In this document: one piece after another, positions 37,910-47,653 of the stretch | Layout of the letters: every line of letters starts with the position of its first letter | Position numbering within the stretch: the first letter of the stretch is position 1 | Assembly: GCA_028228555.1 (NCBI GenBank) | Contig: JAOJBP010000004.1 | Location: 26,360 to 90,359, forward strand | Length of the DNA stretch: 64,000 bases | Direction: 5' to 3' | From: Candidatus Thioglobus sp. | GTDB lineage: Bacteria; Pseudomonadota; Gammaproteobacteria; PS1; Pseudothioglobaceae | The notes under the pieces: generated by a model | Seen by the model: only the letters and a program-made list of their open reading frames with translations | Database searches by the model: none | Told to the model about the DNA's origin: nothing | Program-made: the position numbers and the translations under genes

Positions 37910-38584
37910 GTGAGTGTAAAAAAATTCAGTCCAAAACTAATTATGATTGATGTTGATGGCACCTTGGTGGACAGCGTTCCTGATTTGGCGTATTGTGTTG
38001 ATGAAACCATGAAAGCTATGGGAAAAAAACCATGGGGTGAAGCTCAAGTACGTCATTGGGTTGGTAACGGTGTGCCAAAATTGGTAGAAAGATCTTTAAC
38101 AGGTGAGCTCGAAGGCACACCTGATCAAGCTGAGTACGACCAAGCTTATCCAATATTTTTAGAGTTATATTCTCACAATACTTCGGTGCGCTCATGTTTG
38201 TATGATGGCGTTAAAGAGGGGTTGGACTATTTGAAAGCGCAAGGCTACACGCTAGGCTGCGTAACCAATAAAGCCGAGCAGTTCACGCTGCCAATTTTGA
38301 AAGATTTAGGTATTTTTGATTATTTTGGTATTGTGGTATCGGGCGACACTCTAAGTAAGAAAAAGCCTGATCCGCTACCTTTATTGCATAGTGCTGAGTT
38401 TTTTGGCATTGACCCTCAACATTCATTAATGCTGGGTGACTCAGTAAGTGATGTTAAAGCATCACGCGCCGCTGGTTTTGAAATTATCTGTATGTCATAC
38501 GGCTACAACCATGGTAACGACATTCGAGATACTAATCCAGATTTAGTGATCGATTCTATGGCTGAACTTAAAGAATATTTATAA
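37910..38584 (+). CDS. gph: Phosphoglycolate phosphatase
   Basis: HAD phosphatase that removes 2-phosphoglycolate, the product of RuBisCO oxygenation or DNA 3'-end repair. 224 residues, GTG start with AAAGGGG before it. Seen: MIDVDGTLVDSVPDLAYC (motif I), HWVGNGVPKLVERSL, CVTNKAEQF, KKPDPLPLLH and MLGDSVSDVKAS. Carbon fixation is expected in such an organism but no RuBisCO gene is in the window. Confidence 0.93.
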   Translation: MSVKKFSPKLIMIDVDGTLVDSVPDLAYCVDETMKAMGKKPWGEAQVRHWVGNGVPKLVERSLTGELEGTPDQAEYDQAYPIFLELYSHNTSVRSCLYDGVKEGLDYLKAQGYTLGCVTNKAEQFTLPILKDLGIFDYFGIVVSGDTLSKKKPDPLPLLHSAEFFGIDPQHSLMLGDSVSDVKASRAAGFEIICMSYGYNHGNDIRDTNPDLVIDSMAELKEYL

Positions 38585-38664
38585 ATATTCATGCTTTTAG
38601 TGATTAAGATTTGCTGAAAGTAAACAATACAGTCATAAATTAAAATTGAGTAAAATGTATTGTT

Positions 38665-39903
38665 ATGAATACATTTGATCAAGTACATATTTGGCATCCT
38701 TATGCCAAGGTCCCCAACGAAGTTAGCACGCATGTTGTTAAATCAGCTGACGGTGTTTATCTTAATCTAGAAAGCGATAAGCGAGTCGTTGACGGGATGA
38801 GCTCTTGGTGGAGTGCTATTCATGGCTACAATCATCCGACATTAAATCAGGCAATTACAACACAGTTGGGCAAAATGTCACATGTGATGTTTGGCGGCTT
38901 AACCCATGACCCTGCGATTGCGCTTGCCAAAACCTTAGTTGAAATTACACCTGAGAATCTAACTAAAGTATTTTTCACAGATTCAGGGTCAGTTGCAGTG
39001 GAGGCGGCTCTTAAAATGGCATTGCAATATTGGCATAATAAAGGCAAGCCAGATAAGCATAAATTTGTCACTATTCGAGGGGGTTACCATGGCGACACTT
39101 TTGGCGCCATGAGTGTATGCGATCCTGATAATGGTATGCACCATTTATTTTCCAGCGTTTTGCCAAAGCATTATTTTCTTAAGAGTCCTTCAATGGAGCC
39201 AATGGACGATGCATTGCAAGATTTGGAATCAACTTTAAAGCAACATTCTAACTCGATAGCTGCCATGATTTTAGAGCCTGTTGTTCAGGGTGCAGGAGGT
39301 ATGAGACTTTACAATCCTCAGTATTTAACTAAGGCTAAAGCACTTTGTCAGCAGCACGACGTTTTATTTATTCTAGACGAAATTGCCACCGGTTTTGGTA
39401 GAACGGGCGAGCTATTTGCGTTGGAATATGTAGAGGTGGAGCCTGATATTTTATGTCTTGGAAAAGCTTTAACAGGTGGTTATATGAGCCTTGCTGCTAC
39501 TTTAACGACTGATAAGATCTCCCAAGGCGTTGGCACATTAATGCATGGACCCACTTTTATGGCCAACCCCTTGGCTTGCAGTGTTGCTCATGCCAGTATT
39601 GAGCTCCTGTTAAATTCAGATTGGCAAGATAATATCGCTGATATTGAGACAGTACTGCATAGTGAATTATCCCCATTGAGAGAGCATGAAAAAGTAGCTG
39701 ATGTGCGTATATTAGGCGCTATTGGCGTGGTAGAATTAACCGAAGAAATGAACATGGAAACTGTTCAAAATTTATTAATTGAAAACGGCGTTTGGCTTAG
39801 GCCTTACGGCAAGCTTTTGTACACCATGCCACCATTTATTATCAATAAGCAAGAGTTGTTACTTATCACTAAAGCGATTAAAGTCGTTATAGAAACATTA
39901 TGA
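38665..39903 (+). CDS. bioA: Adenosylmethionine-8-amino-7-oxononanoate aminotransferase
   Basis: PLP aminotransferase of biotin synthesis. 412 residues. Seen: HIWHPYAK, DGMSSWWSAIHGYNHP, DSGSVAVEAALKMALQYW, RGGYHGDTFGAMSVCDP, FILDEIATGFGRTGELFALE, the PLP lysine in CLGKALTGGYM, and MHGPTFMANPLACSVA. Other bio genes are not here. Its last bases overlap the following hydrolase gene (ATGA). Confidence 0.97.
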   Translation: MNTFDQVHIWHPYAKVPNEVSTHVVKSADGVYLNLESDKRVVDGMSSWWSAIHGYNHPTLNQAITTQLGKMSHVMFGGLTHDPAIALAKTLVEITPENLTKVFFTDSGSVAVEAALKMALQYWHNKGKPDKHKFVTIRGGYHGDTFGAMSVCDPDNGMHHLFSSVLPKHYFLKSPSMEPMDDALQDLESTLKQHSNSIAAMILEPVVQGAGGMRLYNPQYLTKAKALCQQHDVLFILDEIATGFGRTGELFALEYVEVEPDILCLGKALTGGYMSLAATLTTDKISQGVGTLMHGPTFMANPLACSVAHASIELLLNSDWQDNIADIETVLHSELSPLREHEKVADVRILGAIGVVELTEEMNMETVQNLLIENGVWLRPYGKLLYTMPPFIINKQELLLITKAIKVVIETL

Positions 39904-40835
39904 AAAAAATTATCTTATTGTTAGGCTTTCTGTCGATGTTAGCCCAAGCGAATGACTACGAAAAAGTTAGTGTTGAAGTTATTGCTGAAAAGCTCAATGG
40001 CAGCGCTTACTATATTCCAGGCCTATCCGGATCTGCCACCGAATATGAGGGCTTTATTTCTAACGCAGGTTTCGTTGTTACTAGCGAAGGAGTTGTTGTA
40101 CTAGACGCACTAGGCACACCATCATTGGCGCAAGCAATGCTTGAAAAAATTCGACAAATTACCGACAAACCCATCAAGATAGTAATTGTCAGTCATTATC
40201 ATGCTGATCATATTTACGGTCTTCAGGTTTTTAAAGAGCAAGGGGCTGAAATTTGGGCTCCTAAAGGCACCTGGGATTATCTTGACTCCGAGACAGCTCC
40301 TAACTTATTAGCATCCAGACGCATCTCTCTTTATCCTTGGATTAATGACAAAACTCGCTTAATTAAGCCAGATCGTATTATTGACAAAGATACGAAATTT
40401 AGCTTAGGTGATCATCAGTTTTTGATCAGTTATTTTGGTAAGGTTCATTCAGAAGGCGACATGTCTTTATTGAGCTTAAATGATCAAACACTCTATAGCG
40501 GCGATATTATCTTTGAGGGGCGAATTCCTTTTGTAGGAGATGCTGACATAATTGCTTGGTCAAAAACGCTAGATCGTGTTCGAAATATTGAGATGGAATA
40601 TTTTGTACCTGGTCACGGAACTGCATCAGACCAGCCACAAGAAACCATGGATCTAACTTATCGATATCTGAATTTTTTATTAGATAAGCTTACTGCTGCC
40701 GTTGAAGACATGGCACCATTTGATGAAACTTACCAGGCAATTGACTGGTCTGAATTTGAAGATGAGCCAGCTTTTGAAGCGGCTAATCGAAAGAATGCCT
40801 ACGCGGTTTATTTGTATTTAGAAAGAGTACTTTAA
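39900..40835 (+). CDS. Exported metallo-beta-lactamase-fold hydrolase
   Basis: 311 residues with a signal peptide (MKKIILLLGFLSMLAQA, cut before Asn18). Metal motifs: SHYHADHIYGLQ, HSEGDMSL, SGDIIFEGRIPF and VPGHG. It belongs to the same broad SoxH-like exported group as the gene at 21381-22331. The 4-base ATGA overlap couples it to bioA, with no obvious functional link. Substrate unknown. Its end overlaps convergent priA by 4 bases. Confidence 0.88.
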   Translation: MKKIILLLGFLSMLAQANDYEKVSVEVIAEKLNGSAYYIPGLSGSATEYEGFISNAGFVVTSEGVVVLDALGTPSLAQAMLEKIRQITDKPIKIVIVSHYHADHIYGLQVFKEQGAEIWAPKGTWDYLDSETAPNLLASRRISLYPWINDKTRLIKPDRIIDKDTKFSLGDHQFLISYFGKVHSEGDMSLLSLNDQTLYSGDIIFEGRIPFVGDADIIAWSKTLDRVRNIEMEYFVPGHGTASDQPQETMDLTYRYLNFLLDKLTAAVEDMAPFDETYQAIDWSEFEDEPAFEAANRKNAYAVYLYLERVL

Positions 40836-42793
40836 TCAATCGGATCTACGTCTAAATACCAACGTACTTTATTTTTGAGCTTAATGGTGTCAACATGTTG
40901 GCTAAAAGTGGCCAGCATTTGGTGAAGTGCGGCTCTGTCGTTAGATTGAAGGTAAAGATTAAAGTAATAATAATCAGCCTTTTTTTCAATGGAATTTGTA
41001 ACTGGTCCCCAAATTTCTACACTGTCCATGTTGACACTTTTTAATAGGCCGGCTACTTCACGCAAAAAATCCTCAGCATTTTGTTTATTTTTAGCATTCG
41101 CACATAACAACGCTTGATGAGCGAATGGTGGCATCATGGCACTTTGTCGCTGCTTAAGTAGGCCACTGGCAAATTGTGTATAGCGATTTGACAATACATA
41201 GTGAAACATTGGATGATCAGGATAGCGCGTTTGAATGGCTACCTCTCCTTGGTCGCCAGTTCTGCCTGCTCGGCCTGACACCTGGATAAGTAGTTGAGCC
41301 AAGTATTCGGTTGCGCGAAAATTAGTTGATAAAAACCCTCCATCAACATCTAGTATTCCCACCATCGCTAAATTAGAAAAATCATGGCCTTTGGCTAACA
41401 TCTGTGTACCGACAATAATACAAGGCTCGCCGGAATTAATTTTTTCTAAATGTTCTGCGAGGGCTTTTTTGCGTCTTGTAGTATCTCGATCGATACGAAT
41501 AATTGGTATTTCTGGGAAGTATGAGGTCAAAGTTTCTTCAAGCCTTTCTGTGCCATAGCCATAAACTTCTAAACTTTGCTCTCCACAATCGGGGCAAGAC
41601 TGCTCTGGCATTTTTTCATCACCACAATGATGGCATTTAAGTCGATTAACGTGTCGATGATAAATCATGCTGGCATTACAATGGCTACATTCTGATTTCC
41701 AAGCGCATTCAGTACAGAAAAATACTGGCGCATAGCCACGTCGGTTAATAAACAACATCACTTGCTTGCCTTTAGATAGGTATTGCTGCATTTTTTCAAC
41801 GAGCAGTTTAGATAAGGCGCCATCGGTATGCGAACGCATATCAATCAGACTAACTTTTGGCATTACTACGCCGCCAGCTCGATTGGCCAAAGTTAGGCGC
41901 GTGAGCTTATTATCCATAGTATTTTTTAAAGTTTCCAAGCTCGGTGTGGCTGTACCCAATATCAGCGGAATGCCAGCTTGCTTGGCACGAATAAAGCTCA
42001 GATCTCGCGCTGAATAACGAAAGCTTGATTGTTGCTTAAATGAGCCGTCATGCTCTTCGTCAATAATAATCATCCCAAGATTTGGCATCGGTGCAAAGAT
42101 GGCACTTCGTGTACCTAAAACCACACCAGCTTCTCCGCTTTTGGCCATAAGGTAAGCGTCAAGTTTCTGGGTTTCATTCAGTTGCGAATGAATAGCCACT
42201 ACACGGGTTTTTAGGCGCTGCTCAAAACGCGCTATCATTTGAGGCGTTAGGCCGATTTCTGGAACTAATACTAATACTTGTTGGTCTTTATTAAGCACCT
42301 CTTGGGTAATGCGCAGATAAACTTCAGTTTTTCCACTGCCGGTGACGCCATGAAGCAGAAAGCCGTGATACTTATGTTGTTCGGCCAAAATGGCTTCAAT
42401 AGCTAGTGCTTGCTCCTGGGTAATTTCAAAGTCAGGCTGATTGGTTTTAACCGATAAGCCAATAACTTTTTTGATCTTTGCCTCTTTGCCAATACGCAAA
42501 TTCTTAGGCATGGCTGCCAATAAAACTTCACCAACAGGGTGATGATAATATTTAGCTGCCCAAAAAAGAAAATCCAGAATAGGTTTATCAAGGATCGGCT
42601 CTTTATCCAGAACTTCCACAATGGATTTTAGCTTGTTAAAATCGCTTTTATCTTTATTGGCAAGCGCAATTCCAATGACTTTTTTAGCACCAAAGGGCAC
42701 TTTAACACGTGCACCAACAGCCACTTCATGATCACTTTGGTAATCAAAAGTTTTGTTTAATGGAACGGCAATAGCAACTTCAATGATTGGCAT
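40832..42793 (-). CDS. priA: Primosomal protein N' (PriA helicase)
   Basis: Superfamily 2 DNA helicase that reloads the replisome at collapsed forks. 653 residues from the ATG at 42793 (MPIIEVAIAVPLNKTFDY), the usual start; a longer frame begins at 42814. Seen: Walker A LLHGVTGSGKTEVYLR, Walker B IIIDEEHDGSFKQ, VMLFINRRGYAP, zinc cysteines in CTECAWKSECSHC, CHHCG and CPDCG, then GTERLEETL, VGTQMLAKGHDF and QVSGRAGR. Shorter than E. coli PriA (732). Confidence 0.96.
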   Translation of the reverse strand: MPIIEVAIAVPLNKTFDYQSDHEVAVGARVKVPFGAKKVIGIALANKDKSDFNKLKSIVEVLDKEPILDKPILDFLFWAAKYYHHPVGEVLLAAMPKNLRIGKEAKIKKVIGLSVKTNQPDFEITQEQALAIEAILAEQHKYHGFLLHGVTGSGKTEVYLRITQEVLNKDQQVLVLVPEIGLTPQMIARFEQRLKTRVVAIHSQLNETQKLDAYLMAKSGEAGVVLGTRSAIFAPMPNLGMIIIDEEHDGSFKQQSSFRYSARDLSFIRAKQAGIPLILGTATPSLETLKNTMDNKLTRLTLANRAGGVVMPKVSLIDMRSHTDGALSKLLVEKMQQYLSKGKQVMLFINRRGYAPVFFCTECAWKSECSHCNASMIYHRHVNRLKCHHCGDEKMPEQSCPDCGEQSLEVYGYGTERLEETLTSYFPEIPIIRIDRDTTRRKKALAEHLEKINSGEPCIIVGTQMLAKGHDFSNLAMVGILDVDGGFLSTNFRATEYLAQLLIQVSGRAGRTGDQGEVAIQTRYPDHPMFHYVLSNRYTQFASGLLKQRQSAMMPPFAHQALLCANAKNKQNAEDFLREVAGLLKSVNMDSVEIWGPVTNSIEKKADYYYFNLYLQSNDRAALHQMLATFSQHVDTIKLKNKVRWYLDVDPID

Positions 42794-42849
42794 GAATGCT
42801 GGAATATTAACCACGTAAAATAAATCATTTTATCAATTAAATCTTGGGC

Positions 42850-43290
42850 ATGATTGTTATTCAAAATAGTATTAGCGTTAATAGTATTAATGAAGCAGAG
42901 TTTTCCAATACTCTGCAAAGCGTGCTAGATGAGCTTAATGTAAGCGATAGTGAGCTACTCGTGCGCTTTGTTGATAAGCCAGAGATTCAGCATCTAAATA
43001 AAACCTATCGTCATCAAGATAAAACCACCAATGTATTGTCCTTCCTTAGTAATCTACCGATTGAAATTGAGGAGGCGATTTTGGGTGATGTGGTTATATG
43101 TGTTGAAGTTGTAACTGAAGAGGCGAAAATGCAGCAAAAAACATTTAATAACCATTTAATTCATATGGCCATTCATGGCACATTACACTTACTAGGATAT
43201 GACCATATAGAAGGGTCTGAGGCGCAAAAAATGGAAAGCCTTGAGGTAAAAATCCTGAAAAAACTACAGATTGAAAATCCTTATTTATGA
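42850..43290 (+). CDS. ybeY: Endoribonuclease YbeY
   Basis: Metal-dependent RNase in 16S rRNA maturation and ribosome quality control. 146 residues from the ATG at 42850; a TTG two codons upstream is less likely. Seen: LNKTYRHQDKTTNVLSF and the zinc motif HMAIHGTLHLLGYDH near residues 110-124. phoH and ybeX, usual partners, are absent. No strong Shine-Dalgarno. Confidence 0.94.
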   Translation: MIVIQNSISVNSINEAEFSNTLQSVLDELNVSDSELLVRFVDKPEIQHLNKTYRHQDKTTNVLSFLSNLPIEIEEAILGDVVICVEVVTEEAKMQQKTFNNHLIHMAIHGTLHLLGYDHIEGSEAQKMESLEVKILKKLQIENPYL

Positions 43291-43330
43291 CATGCGCTCC
43301 TTTTAAACTCTGAGCCTGTTAACATAGATT

Positions 43331-43355
43331 ACCAATTGTACTAAAAACAATTGGT
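43331..43355. promoter_or_regulatory. 9-bp perfect inverted repeat, candidate operator before ABC importer
   Basis: ACCAATTGT (43331-43339) and ACAATTGGT (43347-43355), separated by 7 AT-rich bases, lie 63 bases before the importer start. There is no T tract, so it is not a terminator for ybeY. The symmetry suits a dimeric repressor such as an osmotic or substrate regulator; which one is unknown. Confidence 0.45.
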
Positions 43356-43417
43356 GAGCAAGTAGTTTAATATCTCCCTTTGTTTTTTAACATTTTTTAA
43401 TAATTGGGAGTTATATC

Positions 43418-44437
43418 GTGAATAGTAAATTTATCAAACAAGCAGTCCTTGCTGTTGTAATTATTGCGTCATTGGTTTATTACACTACCTCTGAGAAAGA
43501 TGAAGCAGTCGTTATCCAAATCGCCGAAATGGACTGGGCATCAGCCGAGTTAATGGCAAATGTTGATAAGATCATTCTTGAAGAGGGCTACGGTTTGAAA
43601 GTTGAATTAGTGCCAGGTGCAACAGAAACAACGTTTGCATCAATGAATTCTAAAGGTCAGCCAGATGCTGCACCTGAATTATGGATTAACTCAGTTCGCG
43701 AGCCACTTTATAAAGCAATGAAAGAAGGTACGCTTCATTCAGAAAACAGCAATCCAATTACAGACTTAGGCGAGGGCTGGTGGATTCCACCATATACTGC
43801 TAAAGCACATCCTGAATTTAAAACAGTGCTTGACGTTATTAAGCGCCCAGATTTATTCCCAGACAAAGAAGACCCTTCAAAAGGCGCATTTGTAACATGT
43901 CCTGCTGGTTGGGGTTGTCAATTAGCTAATGCTAATTTATTCAAAGCGTTTGATATGGAAGCTAAAGGTTGGAAAATTGTTAATCCGGGTTCTGCTGCAG
44001 GTTTAGACGGCTCAATGTCAAAAGCAAATGATCGTGAGCAAAACTGGTTTGGTTACTACTGGTCACCAACAGCGCTTATTGGTAAATACAACATGGTTAA
44101 GCTTGATTTTGGTGCGCCATTTGCAGGTACTGAGCACTGGACCTCTTGTATAGCAAAAGAAGAATGTGATAATCCAAAGAAAACAACTTGGGCTAAGTCA
44201 GAAGTTCATACAGTAGTGACTGATAATCTAAAAAAGAATGGTGGTGTTGAAGTATCTAATTACTTTAAAAACCGTACTTATTCAGGCGCTGTAATGAATG
44301 AAATGTTGGTCTACATGGGTGACAATCAAGCCAGTGGTGCAGATGCAGCAATTGAGTTCCTATCGACCAAGCCAGAAGAATGGAAGTCATGGGTAGATGC
44401 AGCGACTGCAGATAAAATTAAAGCAGCGATTAAATAG
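43418..44437 (+). CDS. Glycine betaine/proline-type ABC transporter, substrate-binding protein
   Basis: OpuAC/ProX-family periplasmic binding protein. 339 residues, GTG start after TTGGGAG. An N-terminal hydrophobic segment (about 8-24, no lipobox Cys) serves as signal or anchor. Aromatic-rich phrases LGEGWWIPPYTAKAHPE, CPAGWGCQ, NWFGYYWSPTALIGKYN and EHWTSC fit a quaternary-amine aromatic box. Two Cys pairs may form disulfides. Betaine, proline betaine, choline or DMSP-like solutes are all possible. Confidence 0.88.
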   Translation: MNSKFIKQAVLAVVIIASLVYYTTSEKDEAVVIQIAEMDWASAELMANVDKIILEEGYGLKVELVPGATETTFASMNSKGQPDAAPELWINSVREPLYKAMKEGTLHSENSNPITDLGEGWWIPPYTAKAHPEFKTVLDVIKRPDLFPDKEDPSKGAFVTCPAGWGCQLANANLFKAFDMEAKGWKIVNPGSAAGLDGSMSKANDREQNWFGYYWSPTALIGKYNMVKLDFGAPFAGTEHWTSCIAKEECDNPKKTTWAKSEVHTVVTDNLKKNGGVEVSNYFKNRTYSGAVMNEMLVYMGDNQASGADAAIEFLSTKPEEWKSWVDAATADKIKAAIK

Positions 44438-44458
44438 TACGTCTATTTCAAAAATAAT

Positions 44459-44487
44459 AAATGCCTGATTTTTCAGGCATTTTTTTT
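44459..44487 (+). terminator. Intra-operon terminator/attenuator between binding protein and permease
   Basis: AATGCCTGA, loop TTTT, TCAGGCATT, then seven T residues to 44487. It lies 22 bases after the binding-protein stop and ends just before the permease ribosome site, so partial termination would keep binding protein in excess of the membrane parts. Confidence 0.82.
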
Positions 44488-44505
44488 AACAATAATATAG
44501 GATTT

Positions 44506-45396
44506 ATGATTGATATTTTGAGTGAGTTTCCAGCAATGAAAATTGGGGAACTTCGAGAGTTTAAAAAAAGTATAGATGGTAGTTTTTCAGAATTTACAGG
44601 CGAGTATGGAGAGGCGATAGAGAGCTTCTTTGATCCGCTTTTATGGTTTTTAGTTTGGTTTGAAAAATTATTATTAGCCACACCATGGCCAATCATTCTA
44701 ATTATTGTTGGTTCACTTGCTTGGGCCGGAAGTCGCAGTATTAAAATTGCATCAGGGGCGATATTAGCATTCATCGCCATTGGTTATTTTGGCATGTGGG
44801 AAGATACTATGTCGACGTTGGCTATTGTTTCAGTTGCCACTTTGATTTGTATCGTTATCGGAATTCCGATGGGAATTTTGATGGCCAGATCAAAGTATGC
44901 GCAAACACTAGTAACACCATTGCTTGATATCATGCAAACCATTCCTGCTTTTGTCTATCTAATTCCGGTCGTCATGTTGTTAGGTATTGGTAAAGTGCCA
45001 GGTTTAATTGCTGTATGTATTTATGCACTACCACCAGTTGTTCGTTTGACTAACTTAGGCATTCGCCTGGTAAGTAAAGAGGCGTTAGAAGCTGCAGATG
45101 CATTTGGTGCTAGCTATAGTCAGCGATTATTCGGCGTGCAAATACCTTTGGCTTTACCAAATATTTTTGCAGGTATTAATCAAACGATTATGATGGCATT
45201 ATCAATGGTGGTTATCGCTTCAATGATTGGTGTTGCAGGATTAGGTGTGCCAGTCTTACGCTCTATCTCAAACCAGTATTTAGCACTAGGGTTGTTAAAT
45301 GGTTTGGCTATTGTGGCACTTGCTATTATTTTTGACAGAGTCACCCAAGAATATGGAAAACGATTGCAAAAGCACCGTCATGGAGATCATTCATGA
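44506..45396 (+). CDS. Glycine betaine/proline-type ABC transporter, permease
   Basis: ProW-like inner-membrane permease. 296 residues from ATG 44506, preceded by TAGGA; an ATG at 44461 is rejected because it lies in the terminator stem. An amphipathic N-terminal part leads into about seven helices. Core: GIPMGILMARSKYAQTLVTP, LDIMQTIPAFVYLIPVVMLLG in part, the coupling loop EAADAFGASYSQRLFGVQIPLALP, and MALSMVVIASMIGVAGLG. ATGA overlap with the ATPase gene. Confidence 0.93.
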   Translation: MIDILSEFPAMKIGELREFKKSIDGSFSEFTGEYGEAIESFFDPLLWFLVWFEKLLLATPWPIILIIVGSLAWAGSRSIKIASGAILAFIAIGYFGMWEDTMSTLAIVSVATLICIVIGIPMGILMARSKYAQTLVTPLLDIMQTIPAFVYLIPVVMLLGIGKVPGLIAVCIYALPPVVRLTNLGIRLVSKEALEAADAFGASYSQRLFGVQIPLALPNIFAGINQTIMMALSMVVIASMIGVAGLGVPVLRSISNQYLALGLLNGLAIVALAIIFDRVTQEYGKRLQKHRHGDHS

Positions 45397-46442
45397 GTGA
45401 TATTGCTATTAGTATTAAGGGCTTATATAAAATATTTGGTAAGCGACCAAAGAAGATGGTGGAGTATGTAAAAGGCGGTATGTCAAAAGCTGACTTACTA
45501 GACAAGCATAACCATGTTTTAGGATTAAAAGATATTAACATTGATATTCCTGCCCATAAAATATCGGTGATTATGGGCTTATCAGGCTCTGGAAAGTCAA
45601 CTTTAATTCGCCATATTAATCGTTTGATCGAGCCAACAAACGGCAGTATAGATGTTTATGGTGAAGATGTTTTATCCATGTCTAAAATTGCACTACGTGA
45701 GTATAGGCGCCATCAAACTTCCATGGTCTTTCAAAAGTTTGGCCTTCATGTGCACAAAACAGTTGCTGAAAATGTAGCCTACGGATTAGTTATTCAGGGA
45801 ATTTCTTTGGATCAAGCTAAAAAAGATTCGCACAAATGGTTAGAGCGTGTTGGACTGGATGGATTTGAAGACTATTATCCAGCTCAGCTTTCGGGTGGCA
45901 TGCAACAACGTGTCGGCTTAGCTCGAGCACTAGCGACTGACGCAGATATTTTATTGATGGATGAGGCTTTCTCAGCGCTTGATCCGTTAATCAGATCAGA
46001 CATGCAAGATATCTTGCTTGACCTTCAGCAAGATCTTCATAAGACTATTGTCTTTATTACCCATGACTTGGACGAGGCGCTTCGCATTGGAGACTCTATT
46101 GCTATTTTGCGTGATGGTGAGGTGATTCAACAAGGAAACCCTCAAGATATTATTCTTAAGCCAGACGATGATTATATTGTTGATTTTATTCAAGAAATTA
46201 ATCGTGGTCGCGTTATTAACATTAAGTCAATAATGAACAAAGGCAAAACAGTAGATGGTCCAAGCTTTCATCAGAGTAGCGTATTAGAAAATGTACTGTC
46301 TGGCGTTGTCGATAGTGAAAACCATGCAGCGAATGTTGTTGATGATAATAACGAAATTATTGGTAGCATTCATTTACAAGAAATTGCCACTGCTATTGCT
46401 AAACCGGCAGTTAAAAGTAATACTAATATTAATTATAAATAA
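45393..46442 (+). CDS. Glycine betaine/proline-type ABC transporter, ATPase
   Basis: ProV/OpuAA-like ATPase. 349 residues. Seen: Walker A IMGLSGSGKSTLIRHINRL, Q loop MVFQKFGLHVH, signature LSGGMQQRVGLARALA, Walker B ILLMDEAFSALDPLIRSDMQ and switch FITHDLDEAL. The C-terminus has one short CBS-like segment (ANVVDDNNEIIGSIHLQEI) rather than a full CBS pair, so ionic-strength sensing may be reduced. Start overlaps the permease by 4 bases. Confidence 0.94.
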   Translation: MSDIAISIKGLYKIFGKRPKKMVEYVKGGMSKADLLDKHNHVLGLKDINIDIPAHKISVIMGLSGSGKSTLIRHINRLIEPTNGSIDVYGEDVLSMSKIALREYRRHQTSMVFQKFGLHVHKTVAENVAYGLVIQGISLDQAKKDSHKWLERVGLDGFEDYYPAQLSGGMQQRVGLARALATDADILLMDEAFSALDPLIRSDMQDILLDLQQDLHKTIVFITHDLDEALRIGDSIAILRDGEVIQQGNPQDIILKPDDDYIVDFIQEINRGRVINIKSIMNKGKTVDGPSFHQSSVLENVLSGVVDSENHAANVVDDNNEIIGSIHLQEIATAIAKPAVKSNTNINYK

Positions 46443-46471
46443 TCGTTTTTCAAAAATTTGACAAATAATGA

Positions 46472-47653
46472 TTATTCAGCATTTTGCATACGTCCAAGGC
46501 GTTCCATCGCTCGTAATTCATCGTTAATATAATACATTTTTAGTGAATTTCGCTCCCAGGGCGGTATTCCCGCCTCTTGTAAGACCTTTTTAAGTGATTG
46601 TGAGTGCTTTTTACCTGCTAATTTAATACGTTGGCCCTCTACTCGATAGCGAATTGAAAAATTTGGCAAATTTTGCAATTCTTCATGAATTGGGCATTTT
46701 TCTAATGTTTTATCGTTCGAATTATTAATAAAGTACAAGGATTGCTGATAACGCCTTACTTCAAACTCATCCCATCTAACTAACGGCGTTGCGTCAACTT
46801 TGGCGGACAATAGCTCAATAATCTGACTCATAATTTTGTCACTAGGCGCTAGAAATTGCATTTGATTTAAATGATAGCGCAGAACATTTTTAATTCGATG
46901 AATTTCAAGCGTCATCAGCGCCTCAATTTGCATAAGGTTATTATCAGTTATAAGATTATTAGCCTGAATGTCTAACTGTGCTAATTCGCGCGTCAGTTTT
47001 AGTGCTTCTGATTGATGGCTGGCACTACGAGCAATTGATTTAACCAGATTTTGGTAAATTTTTGATAATGCGGGAATGAAGTCTATTCGCAGTAAATTGC
47101 GTCTAAAATTAGTATCTTTGTTGCTATCGTCTTCAATCCAGTTAAGTTTGTGATCGGTAGCATAGTCGACAATCTGTTGTTTTTCAATCCTCAGCATGGG
47201 GCGATAGTGGATACCTGATCCTAGTGATTTTTGTTGCGGCATTGAAGCTAAACCTGCAACGCCAGAACCTCGAAACAATTGCAAGAGCAAGGTTTCAGCC
47301 TGATCATTTTGATGGTGTGCAGTGCACAATACTTCATTAGCATTTAAATCACAAGATAATGAAAAATAGCGTTTTTTACGTGCATTTTCTTCAATATTAG
47401 ACGATTTTTCTAGATGTAGATCAATATTTTTATAAGGTATATTTAGGCTTTTGCATAGTTTTTGGCAAAAAACATTCCAATTATCACAATGCTTGGATAG
47501 ATGATGATTGCAGTGAACAACTCTTAAATGATTGGGAAAGTGAGTATGTAAATAATGCAGCAAGACGATCGAGTCCATGCCGCCACTTAAGCCTAGGACA
47601 ATTTCTTTGCCCTCGAGAAAAGTATCTTTAGTCTTTAAATTGTCCAAACCCAA
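46472..47653 (-). CDS. tilS: tRNA(Ile)-lysidine synthetase
   Basis: Converts C34 of tRNA-Ile(CAU) to lysidine so it reads AUA and is charged with Ile. 393 residues. PP-loop [17 protein letters not shown] (near residues 18-34), [35 protein letters not shown], and C-terminal [19 protein letters not shown]. It overlaps accA by 26 bases. Its likely substrate tRNA is at 28041-28117. Confidence 0.95.
   Translation of the reverse strand: MGLDNLKTKDTFLEGKEIVLGLSGGMDSIVLLHYLHTHFPNHLRVVHCNHHLSKHCDNWNVFCQKLCKSLNIPYKNIDLHLEKSSNIEENARKKRYFSLSCDLNANEVLCTAHHQNDQAETLLLQLFRGSGVAGLASMPQQKSLGSGIHYRPMLRIEKQQIVDYATDHKLNWIEDDSNKDTNFRRNLLRIDFIPALSKIYQNLVKSIARSASHQSEALKLTRELAQLDIQANNLITDNNLMQIEALMTLEIHRIKNVLRYHLNQMQFLAPSDKIMSQIIELLSAKVDATPLVRWDEFEVRRYQQSLYFINNSNDKTLEKCPIHEELQNLPNFSIRYRVEGQRIKLAGKKHSQSLKKVLQEAGIPPWERNSLKMYYINDELRAMERLGRMQNAE

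Noticed and set aside
44461..45396. Upstream ATG of the ABC permease at 44461
   Set aside because: That ATG forms the stem of a strong terminator and lacks a ribosome site; ATG 44506 has TAGGA and gives a normal N-terminus.
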